DNA of 64,000 bases from Apiospora phragmitis (taxonomy: Eukaryota; Ascomycota; Sordariomycetes; Amphisphaeriales; Apiosporaceae), in assembly GCA_038363925.1 (NCBI GenBank), contig JAQQWL010000016.1, positions 1,116,001 to 1,180,000 on the forward strand, given 5' to 3'. Each line of letters begins with the position of its first letter. The first letter of the stretch is position 1. Shown here piece after piece: positions 35,593 to 45,262 of this stretch. A model generated the notes under the pieces. The model ran no database searches, was not told the origin of the DNA, and worked only from the letters and a program-made list of their open reading frames with translations. The position numbers and the translations under genes were made by a program.

Positions 35593-37027
35593 ATGGGTAA
35601 GCTCTTTTAACCGTTCTTTTGCCTTTTGTGATCGCGGGCTAAATATCAACGCTCCCACAGCGTACTTTGTGGTGATCGGCGCTGGTGTCATTGGCCTCGT
35701 CCAAGCTCTCGAGCTGCGTGCACGATTTCCCGATGCCAAAATCATTATCGCCGGTAAGTATCTTCCCGGGGACTCGGCGCCTGACTACACATCTGCCTGG
35801 GGCGGTGCAAACTGGTTTCCGGCCGCGAGGGACAATGGGCCGCAAGAGGATTGGGAGGCTATCACGTACCGAAAGTTCAAGGACCTAAGCGCAAAACGCC
35901 CAGAGTGCGGCATCAGACCCATGAACATTCGATGGCACTACGAGCAGCCAATCGAAGAAGTTGGCATCAAGACGCCCGCGACGGGCAAGCTGTGGTTCAG
36001 GGAGCTTGTTGGTGGATTAACCGAGATTCCAAAAGAGGAGCTCCCTGGCGGTTGTGCATTTGGCTTTGAGATGGCTAGCTTCGTCATTGATGTGCAGAAG
36101 TATCTGCCATGGTATGTGTATATGAAGCCACAAAAACGGCGAGTATCGTGCTGACGCAAAGCAAAGGTTGCAAACTGAGTGTACCAGGCTCGGCATCGAA
36201 GTTCACCGAAGGGTTTTCAGCCACATCCGGGAGGCCTTCCGAGCATATCCTAACACCACGGCCATCTTCAATTGCACAGGGCTTGGAGCTTTGACACTGG
36301 GCGGAGTTGAAGACAAGAAGATATTTCCTGCCAGGGTATGTGTTATGATGAACCCTTGGAAAGTGATAAGGTCGCTTTTTATAATTCTTTTTCCTCCTTT
36401 CTCCAAATTCACCCTCCAATCTACCCCTGGTGATCATTCTTAGTAATTTACATACTCACGAATTCCTCTGGTCAGGGCCAAATCGTATTGGTAGAAGGTC
36501 CCGAGAAGCCGATCCGTAAAATGTACTTCCGCGCCCCTCATCGTGACGGTGAAGCCACGTACATCTTCCCGAGGGGTGAGCGCGGTGGCATCATCCTTGG
36601 AGGTTGCCGACAAAAGGGCCGATGGGATGGTGAGCCGGAGATGGACTTTGCGGCACTTATCATGCAGCGTTGCTGTGCCCTTGTCCCTGAGCTTGGCCGG
36701 CCGGAGGACCTGAAGGTGATTAAGCATGGACTTGGCTTGCGACGTACGTATACACACAATCACCGATGCCTAAAGCCGGTTACAAGTACCTACTAATACA
36801 ATGTATCATAGCTGGGAGAGAGGGAGGGTCTCGAGTCGAGGCCGAGACGATCGAGGGGCATCTAGTGATTCACAATTACGGGGCCGGAGGAACTGGTTTT
36901 CAAGCTGGATGGCAAGTGATAGAACCTTCCGCTATTTTGCGAGCCAGAAGACATGACTGACCTTTCTTACAGGGGATTGGCCCAATATGCTGCGAATCTG
37001 GTCTCTCATCGCTCAGCCCATCTGTGA
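35593..37027 (+). CDS. D-amino-acid oxidase, peroxisomal
   Basis: FAD enzyme that oxidises D-amino acids to 2-oxo acids, ammonia and hydrogen peroxide. Exons are 35593-35596, 35661-36111, 36167-36335, 36476-36743, 36812-36911 and 36973-37027, giving 348 aa with an intact frame. The first exon has only four coding bases. The last intron begins with GCAAGT rather than GT, and only this donor keeps the frame through AGWGLAQYAANLV. The FAD motif VIGAGVIGL starts the protein. The family motifs AWGGANWFP, FNCTGLGA and GLRPGREGG follow. The C-terminus SAHL ends in AHL, a PTS1-like peroxisomal signal. D-aspartate oxidase is the alternative, but the neighbouring D-carbamoylase supports a D-amino-acid role. 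Confidence 0.94.
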
Positions 37028-37412
37028 AGTCAATGCCAGAGGCTTCGGTAATATTGGTATAGTAGTGCCTTTTCAGATTTTAGATCAACCCAGGCAGGCA
37101 GATTATCTGCTACTGAGTCAATAGATCTCTGTATTGGGTTGGCCGAGTGTAGCAAAAGATAATCAGGCGGCGAACAGTATCTAGGCGCGGGATTGGCGGC
37201 AAATAGGCGGGGTCCGGTCATCGGCGTCGGCTCAAAAGATGCCGGGCCGCCCTTGGAGATATCTCGTGAAGCTCGTCCGATTGCGTGCGTTTCATAGAGG
37301 ACGCGCCGCTGGAAGATACAGAGAAGGGATTTAAATTTCATAGTATTCCCCTCAACTGCTTGAGAATCCGTCAAATCCGTTTCCAAAACAAGACCAGAAG
37401 TAGAAAGAAATC
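37028..37412. other. oxidase-carbamoylase intergenic region
   Basis: Promoter of the carbamoylase gene. It holds AGATAA sites at 37103 (reverse) and 37157, and CCGAT at 37277 with the reverse form at 37220. No gene was recognised. Confidence 0.5.
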
Positions 37413-38581
37413 ATGAGCACCAACCCAGGCCAACGGCTACTCACAGTGGCCGCCGCCCAGCTGGGCCCGACTCCGAGCCTGGATACTCCCCGCTCAGGAG
37501 TTCTGGATCGAATGATCAGACTATGTGAGGATGCAGCTAGCAAAAATGTCAGACTTCTTGTGTTTCCAGAGCTTGCCTTTACGACCTTCTTCCCTGGTTT
37601 CATTATCGAGAAGCAGGAAGACGTGGACAATTTCTTCGAGGCAGCTTCTCCGGAGGATCCCTACGCTATCATTCACTCGTCTAACGGCAAACCTCTCTTT
37701 GACAAGGCGGCGGAGCTCCGAATCGACATCTCCATCGGGTACGGTGAGCGATGGGCGGGAGAGGACGGGAAAATCACGTACTACAATACGGCAATTTATT
37801 ACTCGGCCAAGCAACGGAAGGGCATCGCCAAGTACAGGAAGATCCATCTGCCTGGTCGCTATGAGCCTGACACCCGCCCGGGGGTCACGCAGCAATTGGA
37901 GAAGAGGTACTTCGCGGTGGGCAATCTTGGATTTGAGGCTTTCCGTGTCCCCGATCTTATTCACGGGGCCCTGAAGTCGAAGGATACGGTGTCAGGAGAG
38001 GACACGCAGGGGAAGGGCGATCCAATCGTCGGTATGCTCATCTGCAACGATAGGCGTTGGGCAGAGGGATGGAGGTCATATGGTCTTCAAGGCATTGAGC
38101 TTTTGCTGGTAAGTGCCCCCAAAGAGGGGAAAGCCATGTTCATTGCAGCAGAGGTGGAGTGACCGACTCACTGACTCACCTCGGAAAACATGTAGGAGGG
38201 CTATAACACCACTGCGTTCGCACCACAGTACCCAGGCTCGGATGAGTGGCAAGAACATGAAGCCCTCTTCCATCACCATCTTTCCAACCAATCTGGGAGC
38301 TACACAAATGCCTGCTTCAGTATACACGCGGGTAAGGCCGGGAAAGAAGACCACGGCTCCCTTATCGCTGGTAGCAGCATCGTTGACCCGAATGGCCATA
38401 TTATTGCCGAGTCAAAGACGAAAAATGACGAGCTGGTCTACGCTACTATTGATCTTGCCGAGTGCCGGAAGGGCAAGAGAGGGTCTTTGCATTCGACAAG
38501 CATAGACGGGTTGAACATTATGGGAGGTTGGTGAACCAGGTGGGCGTCCAGGAGCCGGCTCTACTAGATTCAGCATTGTAA
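37413..38581 (+). CDS. N-carbamoyl-D-amino-acid hydrolase (one frameshift)
   Basis: Nitrilase-superfamily carbamoylase that splits N-carbamoyl-D-amino acids into D-amino acid, CO2 and ammonia. Exons are 37413-38108 and 38196-38581; the intron joins IELLL to EGYNTTAFAPQYPG. The Glu-Lys-Cys triad is Glu53 in VFPELAFTTFFP, Lys143 in KYRKIHLPG and Cys211 in ICNDRRW. LEKRYFAVGNLGF and HHHLSNQSGSYTNA follow the bacterial D-carbamoylase pattern closely, more so than other nitrilases. One base is missing at about 38474-38480 (GGCAAGAGAGGG). The other frame continues as RVFAFDKHRRVEHYG and stops at 38579. With correction it is 360 aa. It directly follows the D-amino-acid oxidase, which would consume its product. 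Confidence 0.93.
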
Positions 38582-38830
38582 CTCAAGTGTTTGATGTTCC
38601 TAACTACCATTCTTCGCCTAGGTGGGGTGCATGCCTGTCTGAGATCTATAGCCTTGTTATTCGCCTTTCGGTGACGATTCTTATGATGCCCTTCATTATG
38701 TAGTCAGGGAGAATTGTATTCAAGTATATTGTATCCTTAACTTGGTACCTCAGACCGCCCACGTCTTGCTGCTATCAATCTTACGCTCTGGGTTATGGGT
38801 ATGGACTTGATGCAACACAGCCCGTATCCC

Positions 38831-40269
38831 TCATGGGTAATCAAGTGCAGCGACTCTGTTGGGGTTATTCGGAATCAAGAGCGGCAGCGGATTATTCCAC
38901 CTCGTGAATAGTCTTCCTTCCCAGACTTCCTCTACCGGCAACATCTCGCGAGACAAGCGCACTGCTACCTTCTCGTTCTCGGCCCATACCCTACGTCCGG
39001 ATCAGTACAAGTGGTTCGTTATGATCACCACCTTTAAGCTTCCAACGGGTTCACGTTACCTGAGAAGATTCGCTCCTATAAGCTTCTTTATCTGCTCATC
39101 CGTTGCGCCACGCTTCATGACCGCCGCGATGAGTTTAGGGTAATCAGCCACGGAGCTGATCCCGTTGGCAAGGGTTACAGTACCATCGAAGTCCCCGCCA
39201 ATCCCGACATGATCCCATCCGGCCACGGCTACCACGTGCATGATATGATCGACCACCCTCTCGATATCGGCGGAATCTGGGTCCTCTGCATTCAGGAATC
39301 TCTTCACAAACATGACCATCAGTACACCGCCGTTCTGCTTCAAGCGAGTAAGAACATCATCGGGGGCGTTGCGGTATGTCTTGGCCAGCTCGAAGCAGGT
39401 GCTATGGCTGAAGATGACAGGTGATTGCGTCGTGTCTAATACCTCATGCATCGTTTTATGGGAGGTGTGCGAAAGATCGACCATCATCCCCTAGGCGGTT
39501 CATTTCACGGATCCCAGCGGCGCCGAACTCACTCAGTCCCATATCTTGGCCTCCTGCCGTGATGGTAGATGCCGCCGTCGCAAACGGATTGTCGCAGTTA
39601 TGCGTCAAGGTGACATAACGAACCCCGAGATCAAAGGGCTGCCTAATCACGGCAATAGATGAGCCAGCCTGATGAAGTCCTTCGGCTCCGAGCATGGAGG
39701 CAACCTTGCCCGATCGGAATGCCGAAGAGACACATGCTGATGTGTCACAGAACTCCAGTTCTTCAATCTCCTTGATGAAGCGCCGTGTCACATCCACTTG
39801 TTCTAGTGTATCACGGACGCTGTGTGTTGGATGGTCTGCATTTTCGATATTGGGGCATTCCACGAAAACGGACCAGAATTGGCCCCCGACCTTGCCTTGC
39901 TTTAGGCGCTCAAGGTCCGTGTGGCTCGCAAGTGCTGTGCGATGTTAGTTAAAATAAGAGGGATGGCCGTACGCTTGCGTCCGGAAGGGATACCAGGAAC
40001 TTACCGTGTCGGAAATCGAATGAGCTATCGTATAGCTTATTCTGTAACTCGATGCGTAGTAAATATGGTAGATCATTATGCCCATCAATCAGTGGCGTCG
40101 TGCGCAAGATGTTGTCTGTTCTCGCCACATAGTCGGTTTGGGAAATGGGCTGGAGTACTTCACTTCCCAAATAGTGATATCCTGCGATGCCTGCTCCAAA
40201 GCCCATTGCAAGCAAAAGAACCCATAATGCAGTTTGAGACTTTGGTGATCTCGCTGCCTTGGCAAGCAT
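38831..40269 (-). CDS. membrane dipeptidase, M19 family (one frameshift)
   Basis: Zinc dipeptidase of the renal (membrane) dipeptidase family; some members cleave dipeptides with a D-residue. Exons are 40269-40005, 39934-39060 and 38990-38831 with introns of 70 and 69 bp. A single hydrophobic segment (ALWVLLLAMGFGAGIAGY) near the N-terminus suggests a type II membrane anchor. Metal ligands are seen in DGHNDLPYL, LGAEGLHQ, LTHNCDNPFA and FSHSTC, and GGDFDG follows. An extra base in CCCC at 39488-39491 breaks the frame between REMNRLG and MMVDLSHTS. With correction it is 432 aa. It converges with the carbamoylase gene and could supply amino acids to the cluster. Confidence 0.92.
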
Positions 40270-40956
40270 TGTTTCTCGAGCATACGGGCGTGCTTTATTG
40301 ACGGCTTCCTAGCGAAACGAAAAACTTACCAAGTTCCTAGATGTATGACTGAGACTGATTCGATGCAAGGCGTGTGTGGTCGGCACGATCAAGATCGTCC
40401 CGGGTCCGTCATTCTAGGTCGGCAAGATAGATCTCAAGCCTATCTTGGTTTCAAGGGACTTGCTTATACTATACACCCTGTCGCCGCTAAGCTTGTGTCT
40501 GATTGGCCGGTCATGTACTCATGTCTATTGATAAGATGTCTACCAAGCTAAAGCAACACCACGCATTGGTGATAAGGTGATTTCCAACTCAATCAAGTCC
40601 CGGATTGCAGCATCCGTCTCGCCTTCGAACTTGCTTGCATCCACCATCCCAAGCGGCCGCCTGCTTCTTGCTCCTTAAGGATAAAATTATAAAGAAAACC
40701 AGGTAAGGCAATATCGATCGATTAAAAGCCAGGCGGTACTTGCGATTTTGGGTCGAGGAACAAAGTCGGTCCTCGCGACCAGGTCCTGATTAGTAGGAGG
40801 GGGAGAGCCGGTGGGGCGGCTTGGGGCAATCAGAAACGGCGGCCTCGACAGCGACACACGAATTTCAGTAGCACAAGTACTTTAGGTACTTGCATGTATA
40901 TAACAGGCATACCACGATTCACATCAAGCTTCAGGGCCTCACTCAGGGCAAGCAGG
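40270..40956. other. divergent promoter, dipeptidase / CYC2-like
   Basis: Right border of the catabolic cluster. GATA-type sites lie at 40529 and 40570, and AGATAG in both directions around 40408-40437. A GTATATAA at about 40896 is a TATA-like element for the gene to the right. Confidence 0.5.
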
Positions 40957-42273
40957 ATGAGAGGGGTTCGTAATTGCATAAGATGTCTCTCGGACATATC
41001 AGCTCAAGCGCTGCATCCACACCAACCCTCGAGGCCGCTGTCAAGCAAAGCCCTGCACACTTTTTCTCTGCAGCCATCGCAAGAGCGATTGTTCTCGACG
41101 ACGTCTACATCACCACAGCACAGCAGTAACTATACTACCCCTGAACCAGGCCCCAGATCAAAGACCAGGCGTCGCCGGAATCCTTTCGTACTTTCCATTG
41201 GCGCGGCCACAGTCATCACGGCCGCCTGGTATGCATTGGGGTCTGGGAGCAAGGATGAGAGCCTCAACGACACCAGGTTCACTGCGTTCGATGTCATCTC
41301 CAACGAGCCGGTCTCGCCCACCGCTTTCGTCTTGACCATACGCAGCAGGGACATCGAGTTGGCCAAGAATTCGGCCAAGCTAAAGGCAGCATGGGAGCAC
41401 GGCCTGTGGTCGGTCGAGTTTAAGCAGCCGCAACTACAGATTGCACGCCACTACACGCCCTTGCCGCCCCTGGAAGGAGAGGATGGCACTGAGGGGCACC
41501 TGCGCTTCCTGGTCCGGAAGATGCAGGGCGGGGAAATGTCCAACTACCTATCCAGGATGCAAGTCGGCCATCAAGTGTGGTTAAGAGGTCCGCATCATGG
41601 GTTCGATATTCCCAAAAGACTGGGCGATGCCAGGGAGGTTGTTTTCCTCGCCGGCGGGACAGGTATTGTCCCTGCTCTGCAAATAGTACACAAACTGCTC
41701 GATACGAGCAGCGTCGATGGTCTTGCTGATACCAGGCCATCCATACGAATTCTCTGGGCGAATAGGCGAAGTGTCGACTGTGTGGCTCGAGATGGATTAC
41801 AGGGCAAACGAAGAGCAGATGACGAAATGCAGTCCGTATTCTTGCGCCAGATCCTGGAAATGAAGCGCAAACATGGCAACCAGTTCAGCATTGACTACTT
41901 TGTTGATGATGAGAAGAAGTTTATCGGCATCAGGGATGTAGATGCCGCATTGCGTAAAGCTGCCGCTACTAAAACACCATCGACGTTTCAACCAAGCAAT
42001 AAGAGCTGCCGATGGCACTCTGCCGAATTACTTGCCGTATCTATGGATGAGGACGATGGACAGGCGCCAGATGCTGCCTGTGCTTGCGCACAAGAAAGAG
42101 CAGGGCGTAAAATCGTATGCGTATCAGGCCCCGACGGGTTTATCGAGGCTTTTGCAAGGCCGAAGAGGTGGGCTGGAGGCAGGGAGTTACAGGGTCCAGT
42201 ACAAGGTGTATTGGGCACAATCAAGCGGCAAGGCAAGGGGACTATGGACGACTGGCTTGTCCTCAAGATGTGA
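40957..42273 (+). CDS. CYC2: CYC2-like mitochondrial FAD/NAD(P)H oxidoreductase
   Basis: Ferredoxin-reductase-type flavoprotein of the mitochondrial inner membrane. Yeast Cyc2 supports haem attachment to cytochrome c. I chose the ATG at 40957 (MRGVRNCIRCLSD) because an ATG at 40894 overlaps a TATA-like sequence; the longer form would have 459 aa. The N-terminus is rich in Ser/Arg, a likely presequence, followed by a hydrophobic segment (FVLSIGAATVITAAWYALG). The FAD-binding motif is RHYTPLPP and the nucleotide-binding motif is AGGTGIVPALQI. The C-terminus contains CVSGPDGF. Single exon, 438 aa. It is housekeeping, probably outside the catabolic cluster. Confidence 0.87.
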   Translation: MRGVRNCIRCLSDISAQALHPHQPSRPLSSKALHTFSLQPSQERLFSTTSTSPQHSSNYTTPEPGPRSKTRRRRNPFVLSIGAATVITAAWYALGSGSKDESLNDTRFTAFDVISNEPVSPTAFVLTIRSRDIELAKNSAKLKAAWEHGLWSVEFKQPQLQIARHYTPLPPLEGEDGTEGHLRFLVRKMQGGEMSNYLSRMQVGHQVWLRGPHHGFDIPKRLGDAREVVFLAGGTGIVPALQIVHKLLDTSSVDGLADTRPSIRILWANRRSVDCVARDGLQGKRRADDEMQSVFLRQILEMKRKHGNQFSIDYFVDDEKKFIGIRDVDAALRKAAATKTPSTFQPSNKSCRWHSAELLAVSMDEDDGQAPDAACACAQERAGRKIVCVSGPDGFIEAFARPKRWAGGRELQGPVQGVLGTIKRQGKGTMDDWLVLKM

Positions 42274-42725
42274 CACGCTGTCTGTATAAACACATGTATC
42301 ACCACTGACTTGTAAATAGACATATGTATATCGGGATAGACTGCATAGACACTCCATGAACACCAGACCTCTCATATTTTGGTACTGCTTATGTTCTACT
42401 GTCTGTCTCCTAATACAGACAATGATTCTCACTTCACTGAAGATGATAATTGTGACTCCAACTGCCACATAATACAACCACTCAAAGCTGTCACTTGAAT
42501 TCGGTATTACTCCTCGTCAATATTTCGTGCTGCTATATACACTCCAGTCGCAGACACATAATGGATCAAGATGGCATACCTCCCACGTTTGCGAAACATC
42601 TCCAGACTAGTATAAATAATAACCCATCGACGGTCTTTTCCCTTGACCTGAGCAGACAACATCGAGATTCCAAGATCGCCATGATACATTAAGATAATAC
42701 CGATTGAGTGTATTCCAGAACCAAA
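42274..42725. other. CYC2-like / APS-repeat intergenic region
   Basis: AT-rich spacer holding a 3' UTR and the next promoter. No gene was recognised. Confidence 0.5.
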
Positions 42726-44103
42726 ATGTCCAGAGCCCCCAGTAACACGCCAAGCCACGCCCCTTCCCACGTCCCTTCCCACGCCCCTTCCCAGGCTCCT
42801 TCCCGGACCCCTTCCCGAGCCCCGTCCCAGTCGCCTGCGTCCTTGGCCGAGACAAGCGCGCCCCCGCGTTCACCGGCCTATAAAGCGCCATATATGACGA
42901 CGATCGCCGAGGATGCCGGCAGCATCGACCCTTCCCCGTGCCCGTCCACCATCGTGCCGGCTTCCCGAGGCCTCCACTTGAAGACGCATGCGCCCATCGC
43001 AGACGACGCAGCCGCCCCGAGCCGTGCCCCGAGCCGTGCCCCAAGCCATGCCCCCGCCGCCTCTTCCTCCTCGCGAGCGGGCGGAACCCGCGTACCGAGC
43101 CTTGCGCCTAGCATGCCCCCGAACTCAACCATAGCCCGCAGCCAGGCCCCCCACGCCGCCGCCACTTCGCGCTACTGGCCCGGATCCGTGGCCAACAGCA
43201 GCAGTAGAGGAGGCATCCCCGCCTTGCTCGAGACGCCCTCGGCGGCGCCCAGCGCCTCAGCAGCGCCCACGCACCGCAGCGCGCAGTCCATCGTGCCGAC
43301 GGCGGCGCTCTACGACGACGACGACATGGCCATCCCGACGACCATAGCGCCCGCGGGCGGCACCACGTTCCCGAAGAGCGCCATGGCGAAGAACAAGGGC
43401 AAAAGCGTAAGCTACGCCGTCGACCCAGACGAGGTGGGCGCCGCCCCGACCATGATCCCGACCGCCAGCGGGGTGCCGCTCCCGTCGAGGTGGACGTCGG
43501 AGGTCGACATCAAGGCGGCGACGCGGCAGGTCAACTACGCGAAGCTTGGGGAGGAGGAGCGGCGATTGCAGGACAAGTGGGCCAAGAAGAAGGCCGACGA
43601 ATTCGCGCCGTGTCCTGCGAATTACGCTTGGATGCGGCACGAGACACGTGAGTACTCCCTTTCCCCCCTTTCCTGTCCACCTCAAACAGTGTTCATGCGG
43701 CTAATCGATGTTATGTGTGCTTTGCCTACTGGCAGACCCAGGTTATCGGTGCGTTGGCAGCGCTCATTTCAGTAAGTTCCCTCCCCTTGCATGTCGTTGC
43801 TTTCCCCTTCTTTCCCGATCTCTCAGGTGGACGAGATCACCACGGGAACCATTCTATATTCCCTCATACGAGCAATCCCGAAACTACAGAGGGATGCTAA
43901 CTACCGATACTATAGTGAGCGACTTAATGTTGGCCCAAGGTGAACCGGGCTTATACTACACATGCGTGCCCAAGTCTAAGCGAAAACAGTACCTCCCCAA
44001 CTGGAACGAGGACAGATCCCCCGAGAATATTGGGGGCCAATTAAGCCACTGGGATGGGATAAGCGCAATAAAGAGTGGATTTATCCAGCGTGGTGTTGAG
44101 TGA
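42726..44103 (+). CDS. APS-repeat protein with conserved cysteine C-terminus
   Basis: I do not recognise a named family. Exons are 42726-43647, 43736-43771 and 43916-44103, giving 381 aa with an intact frame. The first ~50 residues are tetrapeptide repeats of APS-X (X = H, Q or R), and a second block lies at about residues 98-112; Ser, Pro and Ala dominate up to residue 200. The globular end starts at VNYAKLGEEERRLQDKWAKK and continues CPANYAWMRHE, GYRCVGSAHFMSDLML and EPGLYY. The splice choices are supported by this continuous reading and a GCTAAC branch point. No signal peptide is seen. The start ATG is the first in frame. Confidence 0.75.
42735..42840 (+). repeat. 12-bp tandem repeat coding APS-X
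   Basis: Degenerate 12 bp units of the type CCTTCCCACGCC repeat about eight times and encode APS-H/Q/R tetrapeptides. A second, shorter set is at 43016-43055 with GAGCCGTGCCCC units. Confidence 0.8.
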
Positions 44104-44573
44104 GCCAGTGTTCATTGCTGGTGATATCCATCATAGTAGAGATGCGCGTCGTCAGATGTACATAGCAACTACAGTAGTTCGAGCCATACGTCGAGTTTGA
44201 CCACGAGATAGCCAGTAGAAAACCAAGGATATGAGCTTCCCCGTCCTGGTTCAGAGTGGTTCAGACAACACTTACAGGTTCAAACGCGACCAAGGATAAT
44301 GAACAAAGTATAAGAGGTTCTCAATTCTGGCGCCTAGTCGCCGAATCAGCAAAATGCGCTCCATGTGCTGTGCCATACTATACATGCGGGAAGAAGTGCC
44401 CAGTCCTGCAACCTCTCTCCCTTTCTCGTTCCGCCATATATTATCGTGGTACCCTGTCTTGATTTCGACCTATGTCTGCTTCACTGGCCGAGCCCTTGCT
44501 TTGAACCACCATTTCCAACTTATAACTGGCCCGGCGGTCTCGGGGGATGGAATAACAAATTTATAGGGCGAGG
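44104..44573. other. convergent 3' intergenic region
   Basis: Space between the stop codons of the APS-repeat gene and the Vps68-like gene. It contains one copy of a 13 bp duplication next to the latter's stop. No gene was recognised. Confidence 0.5.
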
Positions 44574-44586
44574 TTATAGGGCGAGG
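44561..44586 (+). repeat. 13-bp direct duplication over a stop codon
   Basis: TTATAGGGCGAGG occurs twice in tandem (44561-44573, 44574-44586). The second copy carries the stop codon of the Vps68-like gene, so the first copy encodes a spare NLAL-stop ending beyond it. Confidence 0.9.
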
Positions 44587-45262
44587 TTGTACGAGTACTC
44601 ATCCTCCATGTTCTGGCTGAGCCAGAGGACGACGCTGCTCAGGCCGACCAGGCCGTTGGCGACAACATTCTCGACACCCATGGTGAGGGCGGGCCACTGG
44701 ACCTGGGGGACGATGAACTTGAGGACGAAAACCGTAACTCCGCCGGCCATGCCGCCCGCGAGGGACGCGAAGCCCAGGAACAGGACGACGCGGGCCTTCC
44801 AGGCGACGCCGCTGCCGCTGTAGGAGAAGAGAGTCGGCCGACAGGCGCGCCTTCTCCACGCTGTTGATGATGAGCATGCCCAGCGAGCTGAAGATGAGCG
44901 GCAGCCAGTCGATGAAGGTTACGTGGACGTCGGAGCCGTTCTGTGGAGACTTGGACCAAACGGCGGCATCGAGAAGGACGTAGAAGGCGAGGGAGAACTA
45001 GAGACAGAGAGAGGAACAGTAGAGTTAGCGATCGGCTTCTTGAAGGTTGTATCTCTTTAATAACTGGGCGCGACAGCTGTGCTGAAGAGCAGAGAGCATG
45101 ATGCTCAGGTAGATAGAACGCATTGGCTTCTGAGAATCAGTGAAGGGGGAGAGCAAGAAAATGGCATACCAGAGCGCCAGCGCTATAGACACCTGCGTTG
45201 CGAACCCAGGCGCTGTTCATCCATTGCGGCTTGCTGAACTTCCACAGGCGATCATCCTCCAT
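44574..45262 (-). CDS. VPS68: Vps68/UPF0220-family membrane protein (one frameshift)
   Basis: Four-helix membrane protein of the TMEM50/UPF0220 family; yeast Vps68 works in endosomal/vacuolar sorting with ESCRT. Exons are 45262-45170 and 44997-44574, intron 172 bp. Start MEDDRLWKFSKPQWMNS. Hydrophobic segments include AGALFSLAFYVLLDAAVW, FIDWLPLIFSSLGMLII and VVLFLGFASLAGGMAGG. An extra base at about 44825-44832 (TCTCTTCTC) shifts the frame at ARLSAD; FSYSGSGVAWKARVV follows in the correct frame. With correction it is about 171 aa, usual for the family. The end MEDEYSYNLAL is intact. Confidence 0.87.

Noticed and set aside
20664..40269. The cluster as a decayed, inactive locus
   Set aside because: Its permease, aminotransferase and oxidase are fully intact, and the indel rate is the same in essential genes outside the cluster.
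40894..40956. Upstream ATG of the CYC2-like gene as the start
   Set aside because: It overlaps a GTATATAA core-promoter-like element; the ATG at 40957 begins a better presequence. The longer form cannot be excluded.
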